Shown: one piece after another, positions 16,936-26,378 of the stretch
How positions within the stretch are numbered: the first letter of the stretch is position 1
Layout: the number at the start of each line of letters is the position of its first letter
Source: Paucibacter sp. PLA-PC-4
GTDB taxonomy: Bacteria > Pseudomonadota > Gammaproteobacteria > Burkholderiales > Burkholderiaceae_C
Length of the DNA stretch: 64,000 nt
Direction of reading: 5' to 3'
Assembly (NCBI RefSeq): GCF_026241155.1
Contig: NZ_JAPFGP010000006.1
Span: 1 to 64,000, forward strand
The notes under the pieces: generated by a model
What the model saw: the letters and a program-made list of their open reading frames with translations, nothing else
Told to the model about the DNA's origin: nothing
Database searches by the model: none
Translations under genes and position numbers: made by a program

Positions 16936-19893
16936 ATGCTGCTCACGCGCAAATCCTCGGCCCAGGCGGGTAGCCCGGCCGCCTCAGGTCTTGTCAACAG
17001 TCTGTCGCGCGGCGTCGCCCGTGCGATTCCGACCATGGACCGCCGCGTCTTCCTGCGCCGTTCCGGCCTCGGCGTGGGGGCAGGTCTTGCCGCCACCCAG
17101 CTGAGTCTGGTTCAGAAGAAGGCTCATGCGGCCGATGCACCGGCCGCCGGCGCCGAGCGCAAGGTGGAAGTCAAACGTACCGTCTGCGGCCACTGCTCGG
17201 TGGGCTGCGCGGTCGATGCCGTGGTCGAGAACGGTGTGTGGGTGCGCCAGGAGCCGGTATTCGATTCGCCGATCAACCTCGGCGCCCATTGCGCCAAGGG
17301 CGCGGCGCTGCGCGAGCACGGCCACGGTGAGCACCGGCTGCGCACGCCGATGAAGCTGGTGGGCGGCAAATACGAGAAGATCACCTGGGATGTGGCGCTC
17401 AACGAGATCAGCGCCAAGATGCTGGAGCTCAAGAAGCAAAGCGGTCCGGATTCGATCTTCGTCGTCGGCTCCAGCAAGCACAACAACGAGCAAGCCTATT
17501 TGCTGCGCAAGTGGGTCAGCCTCTGGGGCACCAATAACTGCGACCACCAAGCGCGCATCTGCCACTCCACCACGGTGGCCGGCGTCGCGAACACCTGGGG
17601 CTATGGCGCGATGACCAATTCGTACAACGACATGCGCAACTCGCGCGCGGCGATGTACATCGGCTCGAACGCCGCCGAAGCCCACCCGGTTTCGATGCTG
17701 CACATGCTGCACGCGAAGGAAACCGGATGCAAGATGGTGGTCGTCGACCCACGCTTCACCCGCACGGCAGCCAAAGCAGACGACTATGTGCGCATTCGCT
17801 CCGGCTCTGACATCCCCTTTGTCTTCGGTCTGGTCTATCACATCTTCAAGAACGGCTGGGAAGACAAACGCTACATCCAGGACCGCGTCTACGGCATGGA
17901 GAAGGTGCGCGACGAGATCATGAGCAAGTGGACACCGGACAAGGTGTTCGAGGCTTGCGGCGTCGATGAGGCGACCGTCTACAAGACCGCCAAGACCCTG
18001 GCAGACAACCGTCCCAGCACCATCGTCTGGTGCATGGGCCAGACCCAGCACACCACCGGCAACGCCGTCGTGCGCGCCTCCTGCATCCTGCAGCTGGCGC
18101 TGGGCAACGTCGGCGTCAGCGGCGGCGGCACCAATATTTTCCGCGGCCACGACAACGTGCAAGGCGCGACCGATGTAGGCCCGAATCCCGACTCGCTGCC
18201 CGGCTACTACGGCCTGGCCGAAGGCTCGTGGAAGCACTTCGCCAAGGTCTGGGACCTCGATTTCGAGTGGATCAAGAAACAGTACGCGCCGGGCATGATG
18301 ACCAAGCCCGGCATGACAGTCTCACGCTGGATCGACGGCGTGCTGGAGAAGAACGAGCTGATCGACCAGGACAGCAATCTGCGCGGCCTCTTCTTCTGGG
18401 GCCATGCACCGAACTCGCAGACCCGTGGCCTGGAAATGAAGAAGGCGATGGACAAGCTCGACCTGCTGGTCGTCGTCGATCCCTTCCCCTCGGCCACCGC
18501 CGCGATGGCGGCGATGCCTGGCGAGGAGGTGAATCCGAATCGGGCCGTATACCTGCTGCCGGCCTGCACCCAGTTTGAGACCAGCGGCTCGTGCACCGCA
18601 TCGAACCGCTCGATCCAGTGGCGCGAGAAGGTCATAGAGCCGCTGTGGGAATCGCGCACCGACCACATGATCATGTACCAGTTGGCCCAAAAGCTGGGCT
18701 TCGACAAGGAGCTGGTCAAGAGCCACAAACTGGTCAAGGGCAAGGGCGGCATGGATGAGCCCGAAGTCGAGTCCATCCTGAAGGAAATAAACCGCAGCGT
18801 CTGGACCATCGGCTACACCGGACAGAGCCCTGAGCGCTTGAAGGCGCATATGCGCAATATGAACGTCTTCGATGTGAAGACGCTCAAGGCCAAGGGCGGC
18901 ATCGACAAGGAAACCGGCTACAAGCTCGACGGCGACTACTTCGGCCTGCCCTGGCCCTGTTACGGCACACCCGAACTCAAGCACCCCGGTTCGCCCAATC
19001 TGTACGACACCTCCCGGCATGTGATGGAGGGCGGCGGTAACTTCCGCGCCAATTTCGGCGTCGAGCGCGAGGGCGTCAGCCTGTTGGCCGAGGATGGTTC
19101 GCACTCCAAGGGCGCCGAGATCACCACCGGCTACCCCGAGTTCGATCATCTGCTGTTGAAGAAGCTGGGCTGGTGGTCTGACCTGAGCGAGGCCGAGCAG
19201 AAGGCCGCCGAGGGCAAGAACTGGAAGACCGACCTGTCCGGCGGCATCCAACGCGTCGCGATGGCGCACGGCTGCCACCCCTTCGGCAATGCCAAGGCGC
19301 GCGCCGTGGTCTGGAACTTCCCCGATCCGATTCCTCAGCACCGCGAGCCGCTGTACTCGACCCGGCCAGATCTGGTCGCCAAGTACCCGACCCACGACGA
19401 CAAGAAGGCCTTCTGGCGCCTGCCCACGCTCTACAAGAGCGTGCAGGAGAAGAACAAGGACATCGGCAAGACCTTCCCGCTGATCATGAGCTCGGGTCGT
19501 CTGGTCGAGTACGAGGGCGGCGGCGAGGAAACCCGCGCCAACCCCTGGCTGGCCGAGCTGCAGCAGGAGATGTTTGTCGAGATCAACCCGGCCACCGCCA
19601 ACGACCGCGGCATCCGCAACGGCGAGGACGTCTGGATCACGACCCCGACCGGCGCCAAGCTCACCGTCAAGGCCCTGGTGACCGAGCGGGTGGACCGCGA
19701 GACTGTCTGGCTGCCCTTCCATTTCTCGGGCCGCTGGCAGGGCGTGGACCTGCTCAAGTACTACCCCGAGGGCGCAGCGCCCATCGTGCGTGGCGAGGCC
19801 ATCAATACCGCGACCACTTATGGCTACGACAGCGTGACCATGATGCAGGAGACCAAGACCACGGTCTGCCAGGTCGCCAAGGCCACCGCATAA
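16936..19893 (+). CDS. fdhA: Formate dehydrogenase alpha subunit (Mo/W bis-MGD enzyme, Cys type)
   Basis: The 985-aa catalytic subunit begins with a Tat signal about 33 residues in (MDRRVFLRRSGLGVGAG). A [4Fe-4S] site follows (CGHCSVGC, about residue 84, with HCAKGA later). The metal ligand is Cys in NCDHQARICHSTT (about residue 209), where E. coli FDH-N/O/H have selenocysteine, so no SelC/SECIS machinery is needed. The C-terminal molydopterin dinucleotide-binding domain includes RLVEYEGGGEETRANPWLAE. It oxidises formate to CO2 in the periplasm. ATG 16936 has GGAG upstream; the frame opens earlier at a TTG. Confidence 0.96.
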   Translation: MLLTRKSSAQAGSPAASGLVNSLSRGVARAIPTMDRRVFLRRSGLGVGAGLAATQLSLVQKKAHAADAPAAGAERKVEVKRTVCGHCSVGCAVDAVVENGVWVRQEPVFDSPINLGAHCAKGAALREHGHGEHRLRTPMKLVGGKYEKITWDVALNEISAKMLELKKQSGPDSIFVVGSSKHNNEQAYLLRKWVSLWGTNNCDHQARICHSTTVAGVANTWGYGAMTNSYNDMRNSRAAMYIGSNAAEAHPVSMLHMLHAKETGCKMVVVDPRFTRTAAKADDYVRIRSGSDIPFVFGLVYHIFKNGWEDKRYIQDRVYGMEKVRDEIMSKWTPDKVFEACGVDEATVYKTAKTLADNRPSTIVWCMGQTQHTTGNAVVRASCILQLALGNVGVSGGGTNIFRGHDNVQGATDVGPNPDSLPGYYGLAEGSWKHFAKVWDLDFEWIKKQYAPGMMTKPGMTVSRWIDGVLEKNELIDQDSNLRGLFFWGHAPNSQTRGLEMKKAMDKLDLLVVVDPFPSATAAMAAMPGEEVNPNRAVYLLPACTQFETSGSCTASNRSIQWREKVIEPLWESRTDHMIMYQLAQKLGFDKELVKSHKLVKGKGGMDEPEVESILKEINRSVWTIGYTGQSPERLKAHMRNMNVFDVKTLKAKGGIDKETGYKLDGDYFGLPWPCYGTPELKHPGSPNLYDTSRHVMEGGGNFRANFGVEREGVSLLAEDGSHSKGAEITTGYPEFDHLLLKKLGWWSDLSEAEQKAAEGKNWKTDLSGGIQRVAMAHGCHPFGNAKARAVVWNFPDPIPQHREPLYSTRPDLVAKYPTHDDKKAFWRLPTLYKSVQEKNKDIGKTFPLIMSSGRLVEYEGGGEETRANPWLAELQQEMFVEINPATANDRGIRNGEDVWITTPTGAKLTVKALVTERVDRETVWLPFHFSGRWQGVDLLKYYPEGAAPIVRGEAINTATTYGYDSVTMMQETKTTVCQVAKATA

Positions 19894-19911
19894 CAAGCCA
19901 CGGAGACTCTC

Positions 19912-20538
19912 ATGGCAAGAATGAAATTTATCTGCGACGCCGAGCGTTGCATCGAGTGCAACGGCTGCGTCACCGCCTGCAAGGCTGAGCATGATGTGCC
20001 CTGGGGCGTGAACCGCCGCCGCGTAGTCACGCTCAACGACGGTGTCGCCGGCGAGCGCAGCATCTCGGTGGCCTGCATGCACTGCTCCGACGCACCCTGC
20101 ATGGCCGTCTGCCCGGTCGACTGCTTCTACCGCACCGACGAAGGCGTGGTGCTGCACGACAAGGACATCTGCATCGGCTGCGGCTACTGCTCCTACGCCT
20201 GCCCCTTCGGTGCGCCGCAATTCCCCAGCAACGGCGCCTTCGGCCTGCGCGGCAAGATGGACAAGTGCACCTTCTGCGCCGGCGGCCCCGAAGAACATGG
20301 CAGTGCCGCTGAAAACGAAAAGTACGGTCGCAACCGCCTGTCCGAAGGCAAGCTGCCGGCATGTGCAGAGATGTGCTCGACCAAGGCCTTGCTTGGCGGC
20401 GATGGCGACATCGTGGCCGACATCTTCCGCAGCCGAGTGCTGCAGCGCGGCAAGGGCAGCGAGGTCTGGGGCTGGGGCACCGCCTACGGCAAGCCTACGC
20501 AGGGCGCGGCTGCGCCCGCCGGCGAGGTGCGCAAGTGA
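19912..20538 (+). CDS. fdhB: Formate dehydrogenase beta subunit (4Fe-4S)
   Basis: The 208-aa ferredoxin subunit has four cysteine clusters: CDAERCIECNGCVTACKAEH, CMHCSDAPCMAVCPVDCF, KDICIGCGYCSYACPFGAP and DKCTFCAGG with CAEMCSTKALLGG. These [4Fe-4S] centres carry electrons from FdhA to the cytochrome subunit. It lacks the C-terminal membrane helix of FdnH, which is usual in this betaproteobacterial type. The stop overlaps the next gene's GTG start. Confidence 0.95.
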   Translation: MARMKFICDAERCIECNGCVTACKAEHDVPWGVNRRRVVTLNDGVAGERSISVACMHCSDAPCMAVCPVDCFYRTDEGVVLHDKDICIGCGYCSYACPFGAPQFPSNGAFGLRGKMDKCTFCAGGPEEHGSAAENEKYGRNRLSEGKLPACAEMCSTKALLGGDGDIVADIFRSRVLQRGKGSEVWGWGTAYGKPTQGAAAPAGEVRK

Positions 20539-20765
20539 AGGCCCGCCTGTTGATCGCCACGGCCGCTAGCCTGCTCGCCCTGGCCGGCTGTGAACGCGCC
20601 CAGACCCAGGATGCATCGGAGCGCAAGATCGATGCTCCCGCCTGGGCCAAGTCCGACGGCGCCAACCCAGCGTATGCGGCAAGCGGTTTCAAGCCAGGCG
20701 ACAAGATCGCCTGGGAAAACCAGTTGCGTGCACGCGCCCAGGCGCAAAACGATTACGTGCGCTGA
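20535..20765 (+). CDS. Small lipoprotein inside the formate dehydrogenase operon (76 aa)
   Basis: It starts at GTG 20535, overlapping the fdhB stop (GTGA). The signal peptide ends in the lipobox LAGC (Cys 19), so the mature protein should be lipid-anchored and periplasmic. The mature part is short and charged (KIDAPAWAKSDGANPAYAAS, ending ARAQAQNDYVR). I do not recognise a domain. Its position between fdhB and fdhC suggests a role in assembly or stabilisation of the periplasmic complex. Confidence 0.7.
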   Translation: MKARLLIATAASLLALAGCERAQTQDASERKIDAPAWAKSDGANPAYAASGFKPGDKIAWENQLRARAQAQNDYVR

Positions 20766-20784
20766 GCACCAACGGAGAGCCGCG

Positions 20785-21942
20785 ATGCACGATTCGATCA
20801 CCCGTTCATGGGTCAGGGCAACCGCCGGCTTTGGCATGGCCGCGCTGCTCTGGACCGGCGCACTGGCCCAGACCGCGACCGACCCGGCCGCTGTTCCCGC
20901 GCTCTCGGCTTCGGCCCCAGCCGGCTTCGTCGCCCCAGCGTTGCCGCAGGCCGATGAAAGCAATGCGCTGCGTGCCAAGAGTCAACCCGGCAATAACGCG
21001 CCGTTCTGGCGCGGCGTGCGCGAGTCGGGTGTCGAAAAAGGCATCAGCAACCTACCCGGCGTGGAGAAGGGCGTGCTGATCCAGGAGTTCGTGCAGTACC
21101 CGGGCTCGCGCCTGACCACCGCGGGCGAGGCCTGGCGCCAGGTGCGCAACAACTGGATCATTCCCTACGGCGGCGCGTTGCTGGGCATCGCGGCGCTGGC
21201 GCTGGCGCTGTTTTACTTCAGCAAGGGCACACTGGGAGGCCATACGCCCGATACTGGCCGCAAGATCGAGCGCTTCACCTATTTCGAGCGTGCCGCGCAC
21301 TGGAGCAATGCGATCGCCTTCAGTGTGCTGGCGATCTCCGGCATCGTGATGGCCTTCGGCAAGTTCTTCCTCTTGCCCATCATCGGCGCCACCTTGTTCG
21401 GCTGGCTGACTTACGCGCTGAAGACCGCGCACAACTTCGCCGGCCCGCTGTTCGCCGTGTCGCTGATCATCGTGTTCCTCACCTTCGTACGCGACAACCT
21501 GCCGACCCGCCATGACTGGACTTGGCTGCGCCGGGCCGGTGGCATGTTCGGCGGCCATGAGGTGCCCTCCGAGCGCTTCAACGCCGGCGAGAAGGTGGTG
21601 TTCTGGGGCGGCGTGTTCTTCCTCGGTGCCATCGTCGTCGCCTCCGGTTTGGTGCTGGACATGCTGATCCCCGGCCTGCTCTATACCCGTGGCGATATGC
21701 AGATCGCGCACATGATCCATGCGATCGCGGCCGTGCTGATGATGGCCCTGTTCCTGGGCCACATCTATATGGGCACGCTGGGCATGAAGGACGCCTACAA
21801 GGCGATGAAGACCGGCTATGTCGACGAAGCCTGGGCACGCGAACACCACGAGCTCTGGTACGACGATATCAAGGCCGGCAAGATCCCCGCGCAGCGCACG
21901 CAGCCGGCCAAGCCGGCCGATGGCGTCGTTGCCCAGCATTGA
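20785..21942 (+). CDS. fdhC: Formate dehydrogenase gamma subunit (cytochrome b)
   Basis: The 385-aa protein has a signal peptide (GFGMAALLWTGALAQ) and an extended periplasmic N-terminal region (to about residue 125). The membrane cytochrome b556 domain follows, with helices at about 130-150, 170-195, 200-235, 270-295 and 310-335. Candidate heme ligands are His in FERAAHWSNAIAF, KTAHNFAGP and MIHAIAAVLMMALFLGHIYM. It transfers electrons from FdhB to quinone and anchors the complex. The long N-terminal extension is typical of Wolinella/betaproteobacterial FdhC rather than E. coli FdnI. Confidence 0.93.
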   Translation: MHDSITRSWVRATAGFGMAALLWTGALAQTATDPAAVPALSASAPAGFVAPALPQADESNALRAKSQPGNNAPFWRGVRESGVEKGISNLPGVEKGVLIQEFVQYPGSRLTTAGEAWRQVRNNWIIPYGGALLGIAALALALFYFSKGTLGGHTPDTGRKIERFTYFERAAHWSNAIAFSVLAISGIVMAFGKFFLLPIIGATLFGWLTYALKTAHNFAGPLFAVSLIIVFLTFVRDNLPTRHDWTWLRRAGGMFGGHEVPSERFNAGEKVVFWGGVFFLGAIVVASGLVLDMLIPGLLYTRGDMQIAHMIHAIAAVLMMALFLGHIYMGTLGMKDAYKAMKTGYVDEAWAREHHELWYDDIKAGKIPAQRTQPAKPADGVVAQH

Positions 21943-21970
21943 GACCGACAAGAGACAAGGACTAGCAGCC

Positions 21971-22363
21971 ATGCGCGCACTCACCAAGACTCTGGCCCTG
22001 GCCCTGCTGGCCGCCGGCTCGGCCTGGGCCAAGCTGCCCGCCCCCAGCGACGAGGCCAAGGCCGCTGCCGCCGTCACGGCCGCCAAGAACGCCTGGAACG
22101 ACAAGGTCGGCGGCTACCAGCTGTGCCAATCGATGAACCGCGTGGCCGAGCACTACCGCAAGACGGCGAAGGCCGAGGGCCGCACAGCCGCCGCCCCGAT
22201 GGACACGCCCGCCTGCGCCGACCCCGGCGCCTTCGTGCCGCCGGTCGCCGCCTCGGCACCGCCGCTGGAGGCCGCCGGCGCCCACTCGCCGGCCAAGACT
22301 GCAGTCGCTCCACCCAGCGGCAAGGCCACTGCGGCCGAGCAGCAGGGTCAGCCGAAGAAGTAA
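21971..22363 (+). CDS. Secreted hypothetical protein in the formate dehydrogenase operon (130 aa)
   Basis: The signal peptide is clear (RALTKTLALALLAAGSAWAK). The mature region has two cysteines (YQLCQSMNRVAEHYRK, PMDTPACADPGAFVPP) that may form a disulfide, and a Pro/Ala/Lys low-complexity tail. It is only 28 bases after fdhC and therefore probably co-transcribed. It is a periplasmic protein of unknown role; similar small proteins occur beside formate dehydrogenase genes in related bacteria. Confidence 0.7.
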   Translation: MRALTKTLALALLAAGSAWAKLPAPSDEAKAAAAVTAAKNAWNDKVGGYQLCQSMNRVAEHYRKTAKAEGRTAAAPMDTPACADPGAFVPPVAASAPPLEAAGAHSPAKTAVAPPSGKATAAEQQGQPKK

Positions 22364-22412
22364 GAGAAGAGCTCCGGCAGTGGCGCCGTGAGCGCCCTGC
22401 TCTGTCCTGCAC

Positions 22413-23483
22413 ATGCAAAATTTCTGGCCCGCCAGCGGCTATGCCCTGCTGAAACGCGACCCACGCGGCTGGTTGTGCCCTAGCGATGCCTGGCTGCGCC
22501 GCCTCGTCCTCGAGCTGCCGCAACTGGCCCTGGTCGACGAGTCCTGCCCGGCCGAGATCGCGCTGCACCAAGCCCTCGCCGACGCGCCTATGCAATCCGT
22601 CAGCGAGGCGCAGCTCGGTGCGCTGGTCGATGAGGACGCGCGCGACAACTACCGGCTTTTCCTTGGCTTTCGCGATGCCCTGCTGGCGGCCGGCACCCTG
22701 GAGGCCTACTACCTAGCGCTGATGCGCTCCGGTCGCATCACGGTGCCACCGCTGTTCGTCGACCTGATCGTGCAGGCCATCGTCCGCCATCTGCTCGACG
22801 ATAGCCAGGACGCCTTCGAGGCCCGCGCCGCCGAGCTGCTGTTCCGCCCGCAACGCCTGAGCCTGCTGGATGGCCGGCTGATCTCGGCCGACCTCGCCAC
22901 CGTGGACCTGCTGCAGGAGACCGCCGGCCTGGGCGACATCGGCCGCCTGTTGCGCCAGAGCCAGGCCCCGCTGCCGCCCACCGTGGTGCAGGTGCTCAAC
23001 ATCGACAACGCCCCCGAGTACTGGGCCGATGCACAGCGCCACCGCTTTGCACTGGACCTGACCCACGAGATCAGCAATGAGCTGGGCCACGGTCTGGCGA
23101 TCAAGTTGGTGCATGTCCACTCCGGCTTGAAGGCACTGTCCCGCGTGATGGAGCGCTGGCTGGCCCACCTGCTGGGGCTGCGAGTCTCGATCACGCCGCT
23201 TCAGCGCATCGATGACGAGGCCTGGCGCTGGCATGTCGGCCTCGACACGGAAGCGATGCGCCTGCTCAACGATCTGTATGCCGGCGCCGAGGTCGAAGCC
23301 GAGCGGCAACGCCGCCTGATCAGCCTGTTTCGACTCGACTTTGCCGACCCGGCCGAGATGCGCGCCGATGTTGCCGGCAAGCCGGTCTATCTGGGCCTGG
23401 CGATGACGGCCGATCAGCAGCTGCGCCTGAAGCCGCAGAACCTGCTTCTCAATCTGCCGCTGGCCAGCTCGCTGCTTCAATGA
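22413..23483 (+). CDS. DUF6352-like protein in the formate dehydrogenase operon (356 aa)
   Basis: A cytosolic 356-aa protein beginning MQNFWPASGYALLKRDPRGW. I tentatively place it in DUF6352. The middle contains LTHEISNELGHGLAIKLVHV and HSGLKALSRVMERWLAHLLG, followed by a region that may be helical. It has no cysteine clusters and therefore does not look like FdhE, the usual rubredoxin-like assembly protein, which is absent here. Its stop overlaps tupB by 4 bases, tying it to the metal transporter genes. A role in cofactor or enzyme assembly is inference only. Confidence 0.7.
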   Translation: MQNFWPASGYALLKRDPRGWLCPSDAWLRRLVLELPQLALVDESCPAEIALHQALADAPMQSVSEAQLGALVDEDARDNYRLFLGFRDALLAAGTLEAYYLALMRSGRITVPPLFVDLIVQAIVRHLLDDSQDAFEARAAELLFRPQRLSLLDGRLISADLATVDLLQETAGLGDIGRLLRQSQAPLPPTVVQVLNIDNAPEYWADAQRHRFALDLTHEISNELGHGLAIKLVHVHSGLKALSRVMERWLAHLLGLRVSITPLQRIDDEAWRWHVGLDTEAMRLLNDLYAGAEVEAERQRRLISLFRLDFADPAEMRADVAGKPVYLGLAMTADQQLRLKPQNLLLNLPLASSLLQ

Positions 23484-24193
23484 GTGCATTCAGCGAAAGC
23501 CTGCAGACCGCATTGGACCTGGTGACGCAAGCCGATCCGGTGCTGCTGCGCACGGTGGGCCTGTCGCTGTCGGTCAGCGGGCTGGCCTGCGCCTTTGCCG
23601 CCGGCTTCGGGCTTGCGGCGGGCGCCTGGCTGGCGGTCACACGGATGCCGGGCCGGCGCCTGCTGCTGACCCTGCTGAACACCTTGCTGGCCCTGCCCTC
23701 GGTGGTGGTGGGGCTGGTGGTCTATCTGCTGCTGTCGCGCAGCGGGCCGCTGGGTAGCTGGGGCCTGCTGTTCACGCCCGGCGCGATGGTGATCGCGCAG
23801 ACCATCCTGGTCGTGCCAGTGGTGGCCGCGCTGTCACAACAACTGGTCAGCGATGCCTTGCGCGAGGGTGGCGAGCAACTGCGCTCGATGGGGGCCGGCG
23901 GTTTCACCACGGGTCTGCTGCTGCTGCTCAACGAGCGCTGGGCCGTGGCCACCGTGCTGCTGACCGCCTTCGGCCGCGCGATCTCCGAGGTCGGCGCGGT
24001 GATGATCGTCGGCGGCAATATCGACGGCGTCACCCGCGTCATCACGACCACCATCGCGCTGGAGACAAGCAAGGGTGATCTGCCGCTGGCGCTGGCGCTG
24101 GGCCTGGTGCTGCTGGCCATCGTCGGTGTGATCAATATCGGCATCGCGACCATGCGCCGCGTACAAGGCCCCTCGGGAGCGCTGGCGCGATGA
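23480..24193 (+). CDS. tupB: Tungstate ABC transporter permease
   Basis: This 237-aa inner-membrane permease has about six helices and the EAA loop region (EGGEQLRSMGAGGFTTGLLLLLNE). GRAISEVGAVMIVGGNIDG is typical of Tup/Wtp/Mod-type permeases. It forms the channel of a TupABC importer with the next two genes, all coupled by short overlaps. Confidence 0.9.
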   Translation: MSAFSESLQTALDLVTQADPVLLRTVGLSLSVSGLACAFAAGFGLAAGAWLAVTRMPGRRLLLTLLNTLLALPSVVVGLVVYLLLSRSGPLGSWGLLFTPGAMVIAQTILVVPVVAALSQQLVSDALREGGEQLRSMGAGGFTTGLLLLLNERWAVATVLLTAFGRAISEVGAVMIVGGNIDGVTRVITTTIALETSKGDLPLALALGLVLLAIVGVINIGIATMRRVQGPSGALAR

Positions 24194-24909
24194 GCATGGA
24201 CATGGGCCTGGGCAGCACGCTGCTGCATCTGCAGGACCTGGGCGTCAGCTATGGCCGGCTCACTGCGCTGCAAGGCGTCAACCTGCAGGTGCAGCGCGGC
24301 GACTTCATCGCGCTGATCGGCGCCAACGGCTCAGGCAAGACCACCTTGCTGCAGGCCCTACACGGCCTGCTGCCGCACAGCGGCACGCGCAGCGTCGCCA
24401 GCCCGGCACCCGCCCAGGTGATGGTGTTCCAACGCCCCTTCATCCTGCGCCTGTCCGTCTGGAACAATCTGCGCGTGGCGCTGTGGCTGGCCGGCGTGCC
24501 CGCTGCCCAGCGGGCGGCTCGAGCCCGGGAGGCGCTGGCGCGGGCCGGCCTGCTGGAGCTGCGCGAACGGCCGGCCCGTGCACTCTCGGGCGGACAGCAA
24601 CAGCGCCTGGCACTGGCGCGGGCCTGGGCTGCCCGGCCCGACATCCTCTTCCTCGACGAGCCCACCGCCAATCTCGACCCGACGGGCAAGAAAGAGGTCG
24701 AGGCCCTGCTGGCCAGCTTCCGCGCCGAGGGCATGACGCTGTTGATGAGCACCCACAATCTAGGCCAGGCCAAGCGACTGGCCAACCGGGTGGTTTACCT
24801 GGACCACGGCCGCATGCTGGCCAACCAGGCCACCGCCGACTTTTTCAACGACCACGCGGATGACCGCACCGGTCTCTTTCTCAAAGGGGAATTGAAATGG
24901 GATTTGTGA
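24190..24909 (+). CDS. tupC: Tungstate ABC transporter ATP-binding protein
   Basis: The 239-aa ATPase has Walker A GANGSGKTT (about residue 41), a Q-loop in VMVFQRP, the ABC signature LSGGQQQRLALARAW and Walker B ILFLDEPTANLD, with a switch His in MSTHNLGQ. The molybdate-sensing C-terminal TOBE domain of ModC is missing, consistent with TupC. It overlaps tupB by 4 bases and tupA by 13 bases. Confidence 0.92.
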   Translation: MSMDMGLGSTLLHLQDLGVSYGRLTALQGVNLQVQRGDFIALIGANGSGKTTLLQALHGLLPHSGTRSVASPAPAQVMVFQRPFILRLSVWNNLRVALWLAGVPAAQRAARAREALARAGLLELRERPARALSGGQQQRLALARAWAARPDILFLDEPTANLDPTGKKEVEALLASFRAEGMTLLMSTHNLGQAKRLANRVVYLDHGRMLANQATADFFNDHADDRTGLFLKGELKWDL

Positions 24910-25745
24910 AGACGATGGGCCGCCGCAGCCTGTTGGCCTGCCTGGTCGCGCTAGGCGCCGGCAGCAGCCCGATCGCCTGGGCCCAGGACAAGGTCATCGT
25001 GATGGCCTCGACCACCAGCACCGAGCAGTCGGGCCTGTTCGCTCACCTGCTACCGGCCTTCAAACGCGCCAGCGGCATCGAGGTGCGCGTGGTCGCGCTG
25101 GGCACCGGCCAGGCGCTGGACATGGGCAGGCGTGGGGATGCCGACGTGCTGTTTGTGCACGACGTCGCGGCCGAGGAGAAGTTCGTCGCCGATGGCTTCG
25201 GGCTGGCGCGCAGGCCGGTGATGTACAACGACTTTGTGCTGGTCGGCCCCAAAGCCAACCCGGCCGGCGTGGCCGGCAAGGACATCGCAGCGGCGCTCGC
25301 CAAGCTGGCGGCCAGCAAGTCCGGATTTGTTTCGCGCGGCGACAAGAGCGGCACCCATGCCGCCGAGCTGCGCTACTGGAAGGTCGCCGGCATCGACAAC
25401 CCGGCCGCCAAGACAGCAGCATTGACCATGGACTACCGGGAATGCGGCTGCGGCATGGGCCCGGCGCTCAATATCGCGTCCAGCAGCGACGCCTACTCAC
25501 TGAGCGACCGCGGCACTTGGCTGTCCTTCAAGAACCGCGGCAATCTGACCATCGTGCTGGAAGGCGACAAGCGACTCTTCAACCCCTATGGCGTGATCGT
25601 CGTCAATCCCGCCAAGCACCCACACACCAAGACCGCGCTGGCCCAGGCCTTCTCGGACTGGGTGGTATCGGACGAGGGCCAGGCCACGATCGCCAGCTAC
25701 AAGATCGGTGGCGAGCAGCTGTTCTTCCCGGACGCCAAGCGCTGA
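24897..25745 (+). CDS. tupA: Tungstate ABC transporter substrate-binding protein
   Basis: The 282-aa protein has a signal peptide with a pair of arginines (MGRRSLLACLVALGAG). The mature protein starts with the TupA anion-binding signature ASTTSTEQSGLFAHLLPAF and continues VVALGTGQALDMGRRGDADV and RPVMYNDFVLVGP, a pattern specific to TupA rather than ModA or WtpA. It binds tungstate in the periplasm with high affinity in characterised relatives. Its place in a formate dehydrogenase operon suggests the enzyme may use W as well as, or instead of, Mo. Confidence 0.92.
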   Translation: MGFVKTMGRRSLLACLVALGAGSSPIAWAQDKVIVMASTTSTEQSGLFAHLLPAFKRASGIEVRVVALGTGQALDMGRRGDADVLFVHDVAAEEKFVADGFGLARRPVMYNDFVLVGPKANPAGVAGKDIAAALAKLAASKSGFVSRGDKSGTHAAELRYWKVAGIDNPAAKTAALTMDYRECGCGMGPALNIASSSDAYSLSDRGTWLSFKNRGNLTIVLEGDKRLFNPYGVIVVNPAKHPHTKTALAQAFSDWVVSDEGQATIASYKIGGEQLFFPDAKR

Positions 25746-25772
25746 GGCGCGCAGAACAGGCACACTGGCGCC

Positions 25773-26378
25773 ATGATTGACAGCAAAGACATCACCGGAC
25801 TGATACTTGCCGGCGGCCGTGGCAGCCGCATGGGCGGCGTCGACAAAGGGTTACAGACCCACCAGGGCGTGCCGCTGGCCCTGCATGCGCTGCTGCGTCT
25901 GGGGCCCCAGGTCGGCGAGCTGCTGATCAATGCCAACCGCAATCTGGGCGCCTACGAGGCGATGGGTGCGCCGGTCTGGCCCGATTCGCTGCCCGACTAT
26001 GCCGGCCCGCTGGCTGGGGTGCTGACCGGGCTGGAGCATTGCGAGACGCCCTATATGGTCACCGTGCCCTGCGACTCGCCGCGCTTCCCCGAGGACCTGG
26101 TCGCCCGCCTGGCGCAGGCGCTGGACGCCGAAGATGCAGAGATCGCAATGGCGGCAACGCCGGGGCCCGACGGCGGCAGGCAGGTGCAGCCGGTCTTCTG
26201 CTTGATGAAGACCGAGCTGATCGAGAGCCTGGTGCGTTTTACGCAGAGCGGCCAGCGCAAGATCGACAAGTGGACGGCCCAGCATCGCTGCGTCGAGGTG
26301 CTGTTCGAGGATGAGCAGGCCTTTGCCAACGCCAACACGCGCGAAGAACTGCAGCAATTGCAGAAGCCCCTGTCATGA
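25773..26378 (+). CDS. mobA: Molybdenum cofactor guanylyltransferase
   Basis: The 201-aa MobA has the nucleotide-binding loop [19 protein letters not shown] at residues 10-28, the metal-binding [14 protein letters not shown] (about 93) and QPVFCLM. It transfers GMP from GTP to molybdopterin to make the MGD that FdhA needs. It overlaps fdhD by 4 bases (ATGA). Confidence 0.94.
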   Translation: MIDSKDITGLILAGGRGSRMGGVDKGLQTHQGVPLALHALLRLGPQVGELLINANRNLGAYEAMGAPVWPDSLPDYAGPLAGVLTGLEHCETPYMVTVPCDSPRFPEDLVARLAQALDAEDAEIAMAATPGPDGGRQVQPVFCLMKTELIESLVRFTQSGQRKIDKWTAQHRCVEVLFEDEQAFANANTREELQQLQKPLS

